From the NCBI GenBank assembly GCA_020639295.1, contig JACKGY010000004.1:434001-498000 (forward strand): a DNA stretch of 64,000 nt, given 5' to 3'. This document shows positions 43,082 through 50,947 of the stretch, in pieces (the first letter of the stretch is position 1; every line of letters begins with the position of its first letter). The notes beneath the pieces were generated by a model, which did not search any database, was not told the DNA's origin, and was given only the letters and a program-made list of their open reading frames with translations. This DNA comes from Planctomycetota bacterium (GTDB lineage Bacteria > Planctomycetota > GCA-002687715 > DRQF01). A program made the position numbers and the translations under genes.

Positions 43082-44017
43082 TTAGCGCGGCGGCGTCTCG
43101 ACGCCGCCGAGCAGGGCGGCGGTGACCGGGCAGAGGGGGAGCGCGGCGGCTCGGCGGGTGATCAGCTGACGGCCGCCCTGGAAGGCCCGCTCCGGCCGAC
43201 CGCGACGCAGGGCGCCGAAGTCGTGGAACAGGCCGACCTGGCGATCGAGCAGACGGCCGTCGAGGATCTCGCCGTCGAGCGGGATCAGCGCCGCCTGGTC
43301 GGCGATCTCGATCAATCGAATCGACTCGATGCCGAAGCCCTCGACGTCGAAGCAGAGCTTGATGCCCTCGGTGACCTGCTCGCGGTCGCCGTCGATCACC
43401 CTCACGCGATCCGGTCCGACCCGAGGTCGGTAGGCCAGCGGCCGGCCGATCGCGGCGCCGAGCCGCTGCTTCCAGAGCTTGAGCGCGAGCCGGGTCTCGG
43501 CCTCGAGTTCGGCGCCCTCCAGGGCGCGCAGGAGGCCGCGCTTCGGATCATGGAAGAGCAGCTCCTCGTGGGCCTCGCGCGCGAGCAGCTCCTCGATCGC
43601 GAGCAGCTCGTGCCGAGAGCCGGAACCGCCGTTGGCGACGTTCCAGCCGGCGGGCGGGATGTCGCGCGCGAACAGCAGCGGCTGCTGCTCGGGACCGAGC
43701 AGGGCGAGCACCCCGGCGCTCGCATGGCGGAGACCGAAGCGGGCGAAGTGGACGTCGAGCCGCGTGCCGGGAGCGGCGCGGCCGATCGCCGCCAGCGCCG
43801 CGAGGAAATCGCGGCCCTCGGCGCGGTCGAGCCGGTCGGAGAGGAGACGCTTGTCGGCGTTGCCGCGCAGGACGGCGTCGTCCTCGCGGATCCGCAGCAC
43901 CAGCTCGAGGCCGGCGACCTGACGCTCGAGGCTCAGCTCGCGGACCAGCACCTGCAGGGGTTGCTCGGGATCGACCTCCGCCAGGCGCGGCAGGCCCTCG
44001 TCGATGGCAGCGCTCAT
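43082..44017 (-). CDS. Nudix-like hypothetical protein
   Basis: 311 aa, soluble. A Nudix-box-like helix, ANGGSGSRHELLAIEELLAREAHEELL, is preceded by RDIPPAGWNVA; the REAHEEL core fits RExxEE but the spacing from the Gly/Glu start is longer than the classical Gx5Ex7REUXEEXGU. The N-terminal ~110 residues and a C-terminal beta-rich part (VRVIDGDREQVTEGIKLCFDVEG; IPLDGEILDG) are unassigned. Substrate unknown. No clear RBS before ATG 44017. Confidence 0.65.
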   Translation of the reverse strand: MSAAIDEGLPRLAEVDPEQPLQVLVRELSLERQVAGLELVLRIREDDAVLRGNADKRLLSDRLDRAEGRDFLAALAAIGRAAPGTRLDVHFARFGLRHASAGVLALLGPEQQPLLFARDIPPAGWNVANGGSGSRHELLAIEELLAREAHEELLFHDPKRGLLRALEGAELEAETRLALKLWKQRLGAAIGRPLAYRPRVGPDRVRVIDGDREQVTEGIKLCFDVEGFGIESIRLIEIADQAALIPLDGEILDGRLLDRQVGLFHDFGALRRGRPERAFQGGRQLITRRAAALPLCPVTAALLGGVETPPR

Positions 44018-44062
44018 GCGCCCAGGAGAGTGGATCGGAGGCCGGCCGTCAACCGGGCCGGA

Positions 44063-44770
44063 TCACCGCAGGGTGATCAGGAAGCGGAGGTGCTGCAGCG
44101 CGGTGCGCAGCACCTTCATCTTCGAGCGTCCGGCGACCCGGGGCGCCAGCCAGCTCGGCACCTCGGCGACCCGGAGGCCGGCGCGGAGTCCGCGGACCAG
44201 GATCTCGGCGGTGGCCAGGAAGCCGTCGTGGCGGTGGGCGATCGTCTCGAGGATCTCCCGGCGGTAGGCCCGGAAGCCGCAGGTGACGCAGGTGATGCCG
44301 CGGAGCTTCCGCGGCAGGCGCAGGCGGTAGGCCAGATGGGCCAGGCGGGAGATGCGCAGGCGTTCGGGCGCGACGTCGCGGACGCCGCCCTCGGGGTGGA
44401 AGGGCGAGGCGGTGACGATGTCGTGGCCCTCGTCCAGCTTGTCCATGAGCTTGCCGAGGTCGGCCAGCGGATAGCTCATGTCGGCATCGTAGGTGATGAC
44501 CGCCCGGCCGAGCGCGAAGCGGAAGCCGGTCCGCAGGGCGCCACCGAGTCCCTCGCAGGGATTCTGGCGGAATACCTTCACCGGGAACCGGGCCCGCTCG
44601 GCCCAATCCCAGGCGATCTCGAAGCTGTGGTCGGTCGAGCCGTCGTCGACCAGGATCGCCTCGAAGCAGCGCGCCGGGGCCATGGCCTCGTAGGTCCGGT
44701 CGAGGGCCGGCAGGAGGCTGGCCAGGGCCTCGGCCTCGTCATGCATCGGAATCACGATGGAGAAGTCCAT
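44063..44770 (-). CDS. Family 2 glycosyltransferase (dolichol-phosphate mannosyltransferase-like)
   Basis: 235 aa from ATG 44770; an upstream ATG at 44797 would add nine unlikely residues. GT-A signatures: FSIVIPMHDEAEAL, AILVDDGSTDHS, LGGALRTGFRFALG, ITYDADMSYP (DxD) and the later GFRAYRREIL. No C-terminal membrane segments, so it is probably a soluble or peripheral enzyme transferring a sugar to a lipid-phosphate or polysaccharide acceptor. A TATACA -10 box ends five bases before the ATG: probable leaderless mRNA. Confidence 0.88.
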   Translation of the reverse strand: MDFSIVIPMHDEAEALASLLPALDRTYEAMAPARCFEAILVDDGSTDHSFEIAWDWAERARFPVKVFRQNPCEGLGGALRTGFRFALGRAVITYDADMSYPLADLGKLMDKLDEGHDIVTASPFHPEGGVRDVAPERLRISRLAHLAYRLRLPRKLRGITCVTCGFRAYRREILETIAHRHDGFLATAEILVRGLRAGLRVAEVPSWLAPRVAGRSKMKVLRTALQHLRFLITLR

Positions 44771-44775
44771 CGCGA

Positions 44776-44783
44776 TGTATAAC
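44776..44783. promoter_or_regulatory. Overlapping divergent -10 boxes between the glycosyltransferase and mtaB
   Basis: TGTATAAC reads TATACA on the minus strand (44776-44781) five bases before the glycosyltransferase ATG, and TATAAC on the plus strand (44778-44783) about 70 bp before mtaB. No good -35 on either side. Confidence 0.4.
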
Positions 44784-44852
44784 AATCGACCCTCCACCAG
44801 GCAGGGTGGCGGAGCGCCGGCGGCGGCGCCGGATCAGGACGGGAGCATCGAC

Positions 44853-46163
44853 GTGGCTGCGGCCAGGACCTTTCGCGTACACGAACTCGGCTGCAAGGTG
44901 AACCAGTGGGAAGGCCAGTGGCTCCGGGAGGGGCTCGAGGCCCTCGGCCTCGAGGAGGCCGCCGCCGACGGCCCGGCCGACCTCTTCCTGGTCAACTCCT
45001 GCTCGGTGACCGAGTCGGGCGGCTCCAAGAGCCGGCATTCGGTGCGCCACTTCATGCGCCGCAACCCCGCGGCCCGGGTCATCGTCACCGGCTGCTATGC
45101 CGAGTCGGACCGGGACGAGGTCGCGGCCCTGCCCGGCGTCGTGCGCGCCTTCGGCAACCAGGAGAAGGGCGAGATCGTGCCCTGGGTCGCGCGCGCTCTC
45201 CTGGGCATGGACGGCGAGCTGCCCGAGCTGCCCCGCGGCATCTCCCGCTTCGCCGGCCACACCCGCGCCTTCGTCAAGATCCAGGACGGCTGCCGCGACC
45301 ACTGCGCCTTCTGCATCATCCCCAGCCTGAGGAGCCGGATCGAGAGCCGGCCCGTCGACGAGATCGTCGCCGAGGTCGAGACCCTGGTGGCCCGCGGGCA
45401 CAAGGAGGTCGTCCTCACCGGCGTCCACCTCGGCTACTTCGGCTGGGATCGCGACGAGCCGCGGGCGATCAAGGATCTGCTCGGGCGCCTCGCCGGGCTG
45501 CCCGGTCTCCAGCGGTTGAAGCTCTCCAGCATCGAGGTCCACGAGATCGACGAGGAACTGGTCGATCTCTTCGCCGGCCATCCGGTCTTCGTGCCGCACT
45601 TCCACCTGCCGCTCCAGGCCGGGTCCGACGCCACCCTGCGGCGGATGCGCCGCCGCTACAACCTGGCCCGCTTCCGCGAGGCCGTGGCGCTGCTCCGGGC
45701 CCGGCTCGACGATCCCGCCCTCACCACCGACCTGATCGTCGGCTTCCCCGGCGAGACCGCGGCCGACTTCGACGAGTCGATGGCCTTCTGCGCTGAGATG
45801 GCCTTCGCCAAGATGCACGTCTTCCCCTACAGCGTCCGGCGCGGCACCGCGGCCGAGGCGATGCCCGGCCATCTGCCGGCCGCCGAGATCGCCAGACGGA
45901 AGAAGATCGCCGCCGAGCTGGACGACCGGATGGCCGAGGCCTACCGCCGCCGCCATCTCGGCCGGATCGTGCCGGTCCTGGCCGAGGAGCGGGCCGGCCT
46001 CGTGCCCGGGACCCTCACCGGGCTCTCGGACCGCTTCCTCCGGGTCGATTTCCCCGCCGGCGACGAGCTGATGAACCGCATCGTCCGGCTCCGGCTCGAG
46101 GCGCTCGACGGCGACCGCCTGCGCGGGCGCCTCGTGGACGAGGTCGAGGTGGCCGGGGCATGA
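44853..46163 (+). CDS. mtaB: tRNA t(6)A37 methylthiotransferase (MtaB family)
   Basis: 436 aa from GTG 44853 (RBS GGGAG seven bases upstream), which places the start just before FRVHELGCKVNQWEGQWL; longer frames enter the divergent promoter. MTTase N-terminal domain cysteines in ELGCKVN, VNSCSVTESG and TGCYAE, and the radical-SAM CxxxCxxC in GCRDHCAFCIIP. C-terminal TRAM-like part is present. It adds a methylthio group to t6A37 of tRNAs. Overlaps the UDG gene by ATGA. Confidence 0.93.
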   Translation: MAAARTFRVHELGCKVNQWEGQWLREGLEALGLEEAAADGPADLFLVNSCSVTESGGSKSRHSVRHFMRRNPAARVIVTGCYAESDRDEVAALPGVVRAFGNQEKGEIVPWVARALLGMDGELPELPRGISRFAGHTRAFVKIQDGCRDHCAFCIIPSLRSRIESRPVDEIVAEVETLVARGHKEVVLTGVHLGYFGWDRDEPRAIKDLLGRLAGLPGLQRLKLSSIEVHEIDEELVDLFAGHPVFVPHFHLPLQAGSDATLRRMRRRYNLARFREAVALLRARLDDPALTTDLIVGFPGETAADFDESMAFCAEMAFAKMHVFPYSVRRGTAAEAMPGHLPAAEIARRKKIAAELDDRMAEAYRRRHLGRIVPVLAEERAGLVPGTLTGLSDRFLRVDFPAGDELMNRIVRLRLEALDGDRLRGRLVDEVEVAGA

Positions 46164-46945
46164 GCGGCAAGGAACCTCTCGACCAGGAGCTGGCGCGGGC
46201 CCTGGCGCTCGCGCTCGAGGCGGAGAGGCTCTTCGGCATCGAGGAACTGCCGCGCGGCCCCCTGGTCGCGGCGCCGGCGGAACCCGCCATCGAACCGGAG
46301 GCCGAACCGGCTCGCCCGGAGCCCGCGGCCACGCCCTCGGCCTCGGTGGCTCGCGAGGGCGCGGCGCCGGTCGCCCTGGCGGAGCTGGCCGACCGCATCG
46401 CCGCCTGCCGCGACTGTCGCCTGGCGGAGACCCGCTGCCGGACCGTGCCGGGGCAGGGCGCGGCGCCGGCGCGCCTGATGTTCGTGGGCGAGGCGCCGGG
46501 GGCCGACGAGGACCAGAGCGGTCTGGCCTTCGTCGGGCGCGCCGGTCAGCTCCTCGGCAAGATGATCCAGGCCATGGGGCTCGAACGCGAGCAGGTCTTC
46601 ATCGCCAACATCCTGAAGTGCCGGCCGCCGGAGAACCGCAGACCCCAGCCCGACGAGGTCGGGGCCTGCTTCCACCACCTGCTCGATCAGATCGACCTGG
46701 TTAATCCGGAGCTGATCTGCGCGCTCGGCGCCACCGCGGCCGGAAACCTGCTCGAACGCCAGGACGGCATCGGCCGCCTGCGCGGCCGGGTCTTCGACTT
46801 CCAGGGGCGCAAGCTGGTCGCCACCTATCACCCCAGCTACCTCCTGCGCGAGCCGGCCAAGAAACGCGAGGCCTGGGAGGATCTCAAGCTGGTGATGCGC
46901 CTTCTCGGCCTCGAAGCGCCGCCGGCGCCAGACCGTCGAGCTTGA
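46160..46945 (+). CDS. Family 4 uracil-DNA glycosylase (4Fe-4S)
   Basis: 261 aa, coupled to mtaB by ATGA. An N-terminal Ala/Pro/Glu-rich extension (~65 residues) precedes the UDG4 core: CRDCRLAETRCRTVPGQG (first Fe-S cysteines), FVGEAPGADEDQSGLAFVGRAGQLL, ANILKCRPPENRRPQPDE with further Cys in GACF, and ATYHPSYLLR. It removes uracil from DNA to start base-excision repair. Confidence 0.93.
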   Translation: MSGKEPLDQELARALALALEAERLFGIEELPRGPLVAAPAEPAIEPEAEPARPEPAATPSASVAREGAAPVALAELADRIAACRDCRLAETRCRTVPGQGAAPARLMFVGEAPGADEDQSGLAFVGRAGQLLGKMIQAMGLEREQVFIANILKCRPPENRRPQPDEVGACFHHLLDQIDLVNPELICALGATAAGNLLERQDGIGRLRGRVFDFQGRKLVATYHPSYLLREPAKKREAWEDLKLVMRLLGLEAPPAPDRRA

Positions 46946-46971
46946 CCCTTAGTCCGCGGCGCGACTATATT
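46942..46971 (+). promoter_or_regulatory. Promoter of the pilus-assembly genes (TTGACC-18-TATATT)
   Basis: TTGACC at 46942-46947 overlaps the UDG stop; TATATT follows at 46966-46971. It is one of the best consensus promoters in the window, 42 bp before the PilM/N start. Confidence 0.65.
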
Positions 46972-47012
46972 TCCATTCCACGCGCGACCGCGACCGGAGA
47001 AGGGTACTGAGA

Positions 47013-48704
47013 ATGGCCGATCTTCCCGTCTGGGGAATCCACATCACGACGGCGTCGGTTCGCGCCGTCAAGCTCGAGCGGATCGAGGGCGAGATCCGGG
47101 TCGTGGCTCACGACCAGCTCGACTTCGCCGACGACATCGAGGACGTCGCCAGCCTGGATCGGCACCTCGCCCTCGTCCACGCCCTCGCGGTGTTGATGAA
47201 GCGGCACGACCTCGGTCGGGCCCGGGTGATGGTCTCGGTCGACGCGGCCACCTCCTTCAACCGCTTCCTCAGCGCGCCGATGGTCGAGAACGAGAACCTG
47301 ATGCGGATCCTCGCCTACGAGGCCCAGCAGCAGATCCCCTTCGATCTCGACCAGGTCCACTGGGACCACAAGGTCCTGGAACTACGCGAGGGCGACCGCG
47401 AGGCCGACGTCCTGCTGTTCGCGATCAAGAAGGAACTCGTCGAGGAACGCCTGCGCCGGTTGCAGAAGCTGCGCTTCCCGGTGGACGGCGTCCAGCTCGG
47501 GCCGATCGCGCTCTACAACTTCGCCGTTCGCGAGCGCCTGGTGCGCGACGGCCAGGTGCTGGTCTCGGTCGACTTCGACCGCTGCGACGTGATCGCCTGC
47601 CTGGGCAAGCGGCTCTGGTTCCGGAGCCTGCCGATCGGCTTCCATCCGCTGTTCAAGGCGGTCGCCGAGGCCTACGGCGTCGGCCATCGCCAGGCGGTGA
47701 AGATCGTCCGGGGCGAGCTGGAGGTCGACGACGAGGCCGAGCTCGAACAGGCCCGGCGCAGCGTGGGCGAGAAGATCGCGCGCGAGCTGTCGCGGATGAT
47801 CTCCTACTTCGCGGGCGCGGTCCCGGAGCTGACCCCGCGTAGCATCGTCTACTTCCCGGGCAGTCCGATCCAGGTGCCGGTCGTCCCCTACCTGCAGCGC
47901 CTGAGCGGCCTCGAGGTGCACACCTTCAAGTCCTTCAGGCAGTTGCCGGTGGCGATGCCGGAGCTGTCGCCGAACCTGGCCGGGTTGGCCCAGGCCGCCG
48001 GCCTCGGCCTGCAGCTCCTGGGCGAGGCCGACATCGACATCAAGCTCTACCCACCGGACCTCGAACGCCTGATCACCGGCCGGCGGGTGTTCTGGGCGGC
48101 GAGCATCGTGCTGCTCTTCATCATGGTCGCGGCGATCTGGATGATGCTCGATTCGTCGCGCGCCCGGGTCGAGGAGGCGGACGTCGAGCTGGGCAAGATG
48201 GTCCGGGAGGCCGAGGGCCTGATCGAGGTCTTCAACTCCGAACGGCGTGAACGGCAGCTCCGCGACGACATGGAGCCCTACGTCACGGCGGGGCGCCATC
48301 GCCTGGTCCCGGCGATGGCGGCGGACCGGCTGCTCGACGTCCTGGAGCGGGCGCAGGCGGACCAGGACCCGGACCAGCGGCTCTACCTGGCCGCGCTCGA
48401 CACCCGGATCGTCGCCGAGGGCGGGGCCGCGGCGGCCCTGGCCGAATCCGGCAGCCGGCGCCTCGAGCTGGTGGTCGGCATGGTCGACCTCGGTGGGGCC
48501 AAGGCGGCCGAGGACTACCTGCGCCGGCAGATCTGGCCGCGCCTCGAGGCCAGCGGTCACTTCCGTGACCTGAAGGTGAAGAACAGCTTCACCGGCGTCC
48601 GGCTCTCGGCCGCTCCGAAGCCCCAGGAGGAGGGCGTCGAGTACCGGCGCCGCTTCGTCATGCTCGAACTGAGCTGCCTCTACGAGGCCGGCGAGGAGGA
48701 TTGA
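47013..48704 (+). CDS. PilM-PilN fusion, type IV pilus inner-membrane assembly protein
   Basis: 563 aa. Residues 1-350 are an actin-like PilM ATPase (PVWGIHITTASVRAVKL at the start; LAYEAQQQIPFDLDQVHWDH; ELSRMISYFAG; IVYFPGS). A membrane segment at ~360-380 (VFWAASIVLLFIMVAAIWMM) and a periplasmic PilN-like part with a coiled coil (ARVEEADVELGKMVREAEGL) follow. In most bacteria PilM and PilN are separate and PilN's short tail binds PilM; here they are one chain. First gene of a four-gene set ending with the secretin. RBS GGAGAAGG. Confidence 0.85.
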   Translation: MADLPVWGIHITTASVRAVKLERIEGEIRVVAHDQLDFADDIEDVASLDRHLALVHALAVLMKRHDLGRARVMVSVDAATSFNRFLSAPMVENENLMRILAYEAQQQIPFDLDQVHWDHKVLELREGDREADVLLFAIKKELVEERLRRLQKLRFPVDGVQLGPIALYNFAVRERLVRDGQVLVSVDFDRCDVIACLGKRLWFRSLPIGFHPLFKAVAEAYGVGHRQAVKIVRGELEVDDEAELEQARRSVGEKIARELSRMISYFAGAVPELTPRSIVYFPGSPIQVPVVPYLQRLSGLEVHTFKSFRQLPVAMPELSPNLAGLAQAAGLGLQLLGEADIDIKLYPPDLERLITGRRVFWAASIVLLFIMVAAIWMMLDSSRARVEEADVELGKMVREAEGLIEVFNSERRERQLRDDMEPYVTAGRHRLVPAMAADRLLDVLERAQADQDPDQRLYLAALDTRIVAEGGAAAALAESGSRRLELVVGMVDLGGAKAAEDYLRRQIWPRLEASGHFRDLKVKNSFTGVRLSAAPKPQEEGVEYRRRFVMLELSCLYEAGEED

Positions 48705-48706
48705 CC

Positions 48707-49573
48707 ATGGGCAAGTACGGCTTCTGGATCCTCCTCGGCTGCTGCCTGGCGGCGATCGCGGCGGTCTACGCCATCGAGGTCCGCAAGAGCGCCGACGAGC
48801 TGCGGGCGACGGTCGAGACCAGCCACGGCCGCGCGGCCCTCGCCCGCGAGACCGCCAAGGTGGCGGTGGGGCGGAGCGCGCTCGAGGGCCTGAAGGAGGC
48901 CCAGGCCCGGACCCGGGCCCAGGTCGACGATCTCCACCAGTTCTTCGTCGATCGCGACGACCAGAACCTCGACTGCTGGTTTCCCGATCTGCGCCTGCCC
49001 TGGCGCACGGCGCCCAAGCCCGAGCCCTTCCTGCGCGAGTACCAGCTCTCCCAGGATCGGCTGGCCCGGGAACTGCTCCGGCTCCTGGTCGACGCCGGCG
49101 CACCCGACGCCCCGGTCCCCCTGATCGATCCCGGTCCGCTCGATCCGAAGGACTACCCCGACGCCAAGGCCCTCGGCGCCGAGATGCGCCGCCGGCAGCG
49201 GGAGTTCTGGATCCAGGACCATCTGCTTCTCGCCTTCGCCCGTTACGGCGCCTGGCCGGCCCGGACCATCCGCCACGGCGAGGCGATCGGCGCGACCGGC
49301 GCCTCGCCCTTCGAGCGTCTGCGCTACGACGTCCAGGTCTGGGCCGACCCGACCCGCGTCTCCGAGGTGTTGCACGCCTTCGATTCTCCCTTCGTCCACG
49401 TGACCGAGGACGGCCAGCGGATCGACATCGCGATCAACGCGGTGGTCGACAACGTCTCGATCCGTCCGGCCGAGCCCGACGAGAAGACCCTGGCCACCTT
49501 CAAGGACCGGTTGCCGGTGCTGGTGAGCTTCTACCTGACCATCCTGGACTACGATCCGAAGGCTCGCGGTTAG
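48707..49573 (+). CDS. PilO-position membrane protein
   Basis: 288 aa from ATG 48707 (RBS GAGGAGGA). One N-terminal membrane segment (YGFWILLGCCLAAIAAVYAI), a coiled-coil stretch (ADELRATVETSHGRAALARETA...LKEAQARTRAQVDD) and a C-terminal ferredoxin-like alpha/beta part (RLRYDVQVWADPTRVSEVLHAF; IDIAINAVVDNVSI). Topology and place after PilM/N fit PilO, whose sequence is poorly conserved. Confidence 0.6.
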   Translation: MGKYGFWILLGCCLAAIAAVYAIEVRKSADELRATVETSHGRAALARETAKVAVGRSALEGLKEAQARTRAQVDDLHQFFVDRDDQNLDCWFPDLRLPWRTAPKPEPFLREYQLSQDRLARELLRLLVDAGAPDAPVPLIDPGPLDPKDYPDAKALGAEMRRRQREFWIQDHLLLAFARYGAWPARTIRHGEAIGATGASPFERLRYDVQVWADPTRVSEVLHAFDSPFVHVTEDGQRIDIAINAVVDNVSIRPAEPDEKTLATFKDRLPVLVSFYLTILDYDPKARG

Positions 49574-49593
49574 GCCCGCGCGGAGGAGTTGCC

Positions 49594-50607
49594 GTGAGCA
49601 AGCTGATCGATTCCCTCGACCTCGTCGTCTTCGGCCTGGTGCTGCTCTTCGTCGCCTGGGTCCTCGGCACCGGCCAGGGAAGCCTGAGCGACGAGCGCGA
49701 CGCCGCCATCGCCGACCTCGAGGGCGCTCGGGCCCAACTGGCGACGGCGCTCCAGGAGCGGAGCTACGACCAGGACGCAGGGGCCGAAGTCCTCGAACAG
49801 GCGCGGCGCGTCCCGGCCAAGGTCAAGGCCGCCTGGTGGCCGGAGACCGAGACCCGCAAGCTCGATCCCGGGATCTTCCGTCACGAGGCCTCGCTCCGCG
49901 ATCTGCTGGAGGGGCGGGATCTGGCCCTGCGTTTCACCGCTCCGGTCGACCTGGTCGCCGACGCGGTCCCCGGCTCCATCCGCATCGCCTGGGCGCGGCC
50001 CGAGGGCGATACCGTCGAGGCGAGCGGCTATCGCCTCTATCGCCGGGTCGAGGGCGGCGAGGAGGAACTCCTGGCCAACACCTCGGGCGAGCAGCTCCGG
50101 TACGAGGACAAGGACGTCGTCCCCGGGCAGGTCTACCGCTACCAGGTGGCGGCGGTGACCCGCGATCCGGCGATGGCTCGCCTGGGTCGTGGTGAATCAC
50201 CACGATCGGCGCCCACCGAGCTGCGCGCCGCGCGCGACTTCGGGGTCGAGCCGCGCAGCCTGGCCGAGGACGGCCAGTCGGCCCGCTTCATGGTCAAGAA
50301 GCTGGTCGGCGGGGTCTGGTACGAGAAGGAGTTCAGTGCCGCCCTGGGCGAGGAGGTCGGCGCCGCCGATCCCGGTTCCGGCGTGGATTACGCCAGCCAT
50401 TGCCGTTTCCTCCGGGTCGAGAACGACGTCCGGACCGTTCCCGAGGAGCGCGACGAGGTCGTCTTCGATGCCGAGGGTCGGGTCCTCCTCGAAGCGGGCA
50501 AGCCGATGACCAGGCGGGTGGCCTGGGAGCGCCGGATCGAGACCCGCTACGCGGTGGTCATGAACGAACTGGGCCGCGAGGAGCGCCTCGCCTTCGCGAC
50601 TCCCTGA
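49594..50607 (+). CDS. Membrane-anchored fibronectin type III protein of the pilus locus
   Basis: 337 aa from GTG 49594 (RBS GGAGGAG). N-terminal membrane segment (LDLVVFGLVLLFVAWVLG), coiled coil, then an FN3-like domain at ~120-200 (SIRIAWARPEGDTVEASGYRLYRR ... YEDKDVVPGQVYRYQVAAVT). The C-terminal ~130 residues are unassigned. It takes the place of pilP in the order; sequence does not identify it as PilP. Confidence 0.75.
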   Translation: MSKLIDSLDLVVFGLVLLFVAWVLGTGQGSLSDERDAAIADLEGARAQLATALQERSYDQDAGAEVLEQARRVPAKVKAAWWPETETRKLDPGIFRHEASLRDLLEGRDLALRFTAPVDLVADAVPGSIRIAWARPEGDTVEASGYRLYRRVEGGEEELLANTSGEQLRYEDKDVVPGQVYRYQVAAVTRDPAMARLGRGESPRSAPTELRAARDFGVEPRSLAEDGQSARFMVKKLVGGVWYEKEFSAALGEEVGAADPGSGVDYASHCRFLRVENDVRTVPEERDEVVFDAEGRVLLEAGKPMTRRVAWERRIETRYAVVMNELGREERLAFATP

Positions 50608-50775
50608 GCCCGCCTTCGCCCGGTCCCGTGGCGCGCGCTCGTGGAGGCCCGCGTCCGGGCCGCCCAGGACGCGGTTTACAGCCGTTTCGCCGGGGTGGTT
50701 TCAAAACTTCAAGCTCTTTTCCGCTCGTGATTTGCGGCGATCTGGCGCGGCCCGCCCGGCTAATGATGGCGAGGC

Positions 50776-50803
50776 TTGCATCTTGGGGGGCCACTCCTAT
50801 AAT
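50776..50803 (+). promoter_or_regulatory. Promoter of the secretin gene (TTGCAT-16-TATAAT)
   Basis: TTGCAT at 50776-50781 and a perfect TATAAT at 50798-50803 with a 16-bp spacer. The transcript would begin near 50810 and carry a ~138-nt leader. Confidence 0.7.
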
Positions 50804-50851
50804 TCGCTTCCAACCACGGGAAGACAGAAACAAGGAATGGTCCCACCGCGC

Positions 50852-50904
50852 GCCCGAGCCTGAACCCGGCATGACCTGCATCCGGGCGAGTCCGATGCTC
50901 GGGC
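50852..50904 (+). promoter_or_regulatory. Nested hairpin in the secretin mRNA leader
   Basis: Outer arms GCCCGAG (50852-50858) and CTCGGGC (50898-50904) enclose an inner CCCGG/CCGGG stem (50865-50869/50882-50886). It ends 43 nt before the start codon; possibly a regulatory or stabilising element. Confidence 0.35.
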
Positions 50905-50947
50905 ACGAAGGAAACAGCAACAGCGGATGGGAAGACGGGAGATGTCA

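Larger units (their letters stand above)
50608..50947 (+). other. 340-bp leader region of the secretin gene
   Basis: Contains the secretin promoter (50776-50803) and a ~140-nt structured 5' leader (nested hairpin at 50852-50904). Upstream of the promoter an AT-richer patch TCAAAACTTCAAGCTCTTTT at 50701-50720 could be an UP-like element; nothing else is seen. Confidence 0.5.
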
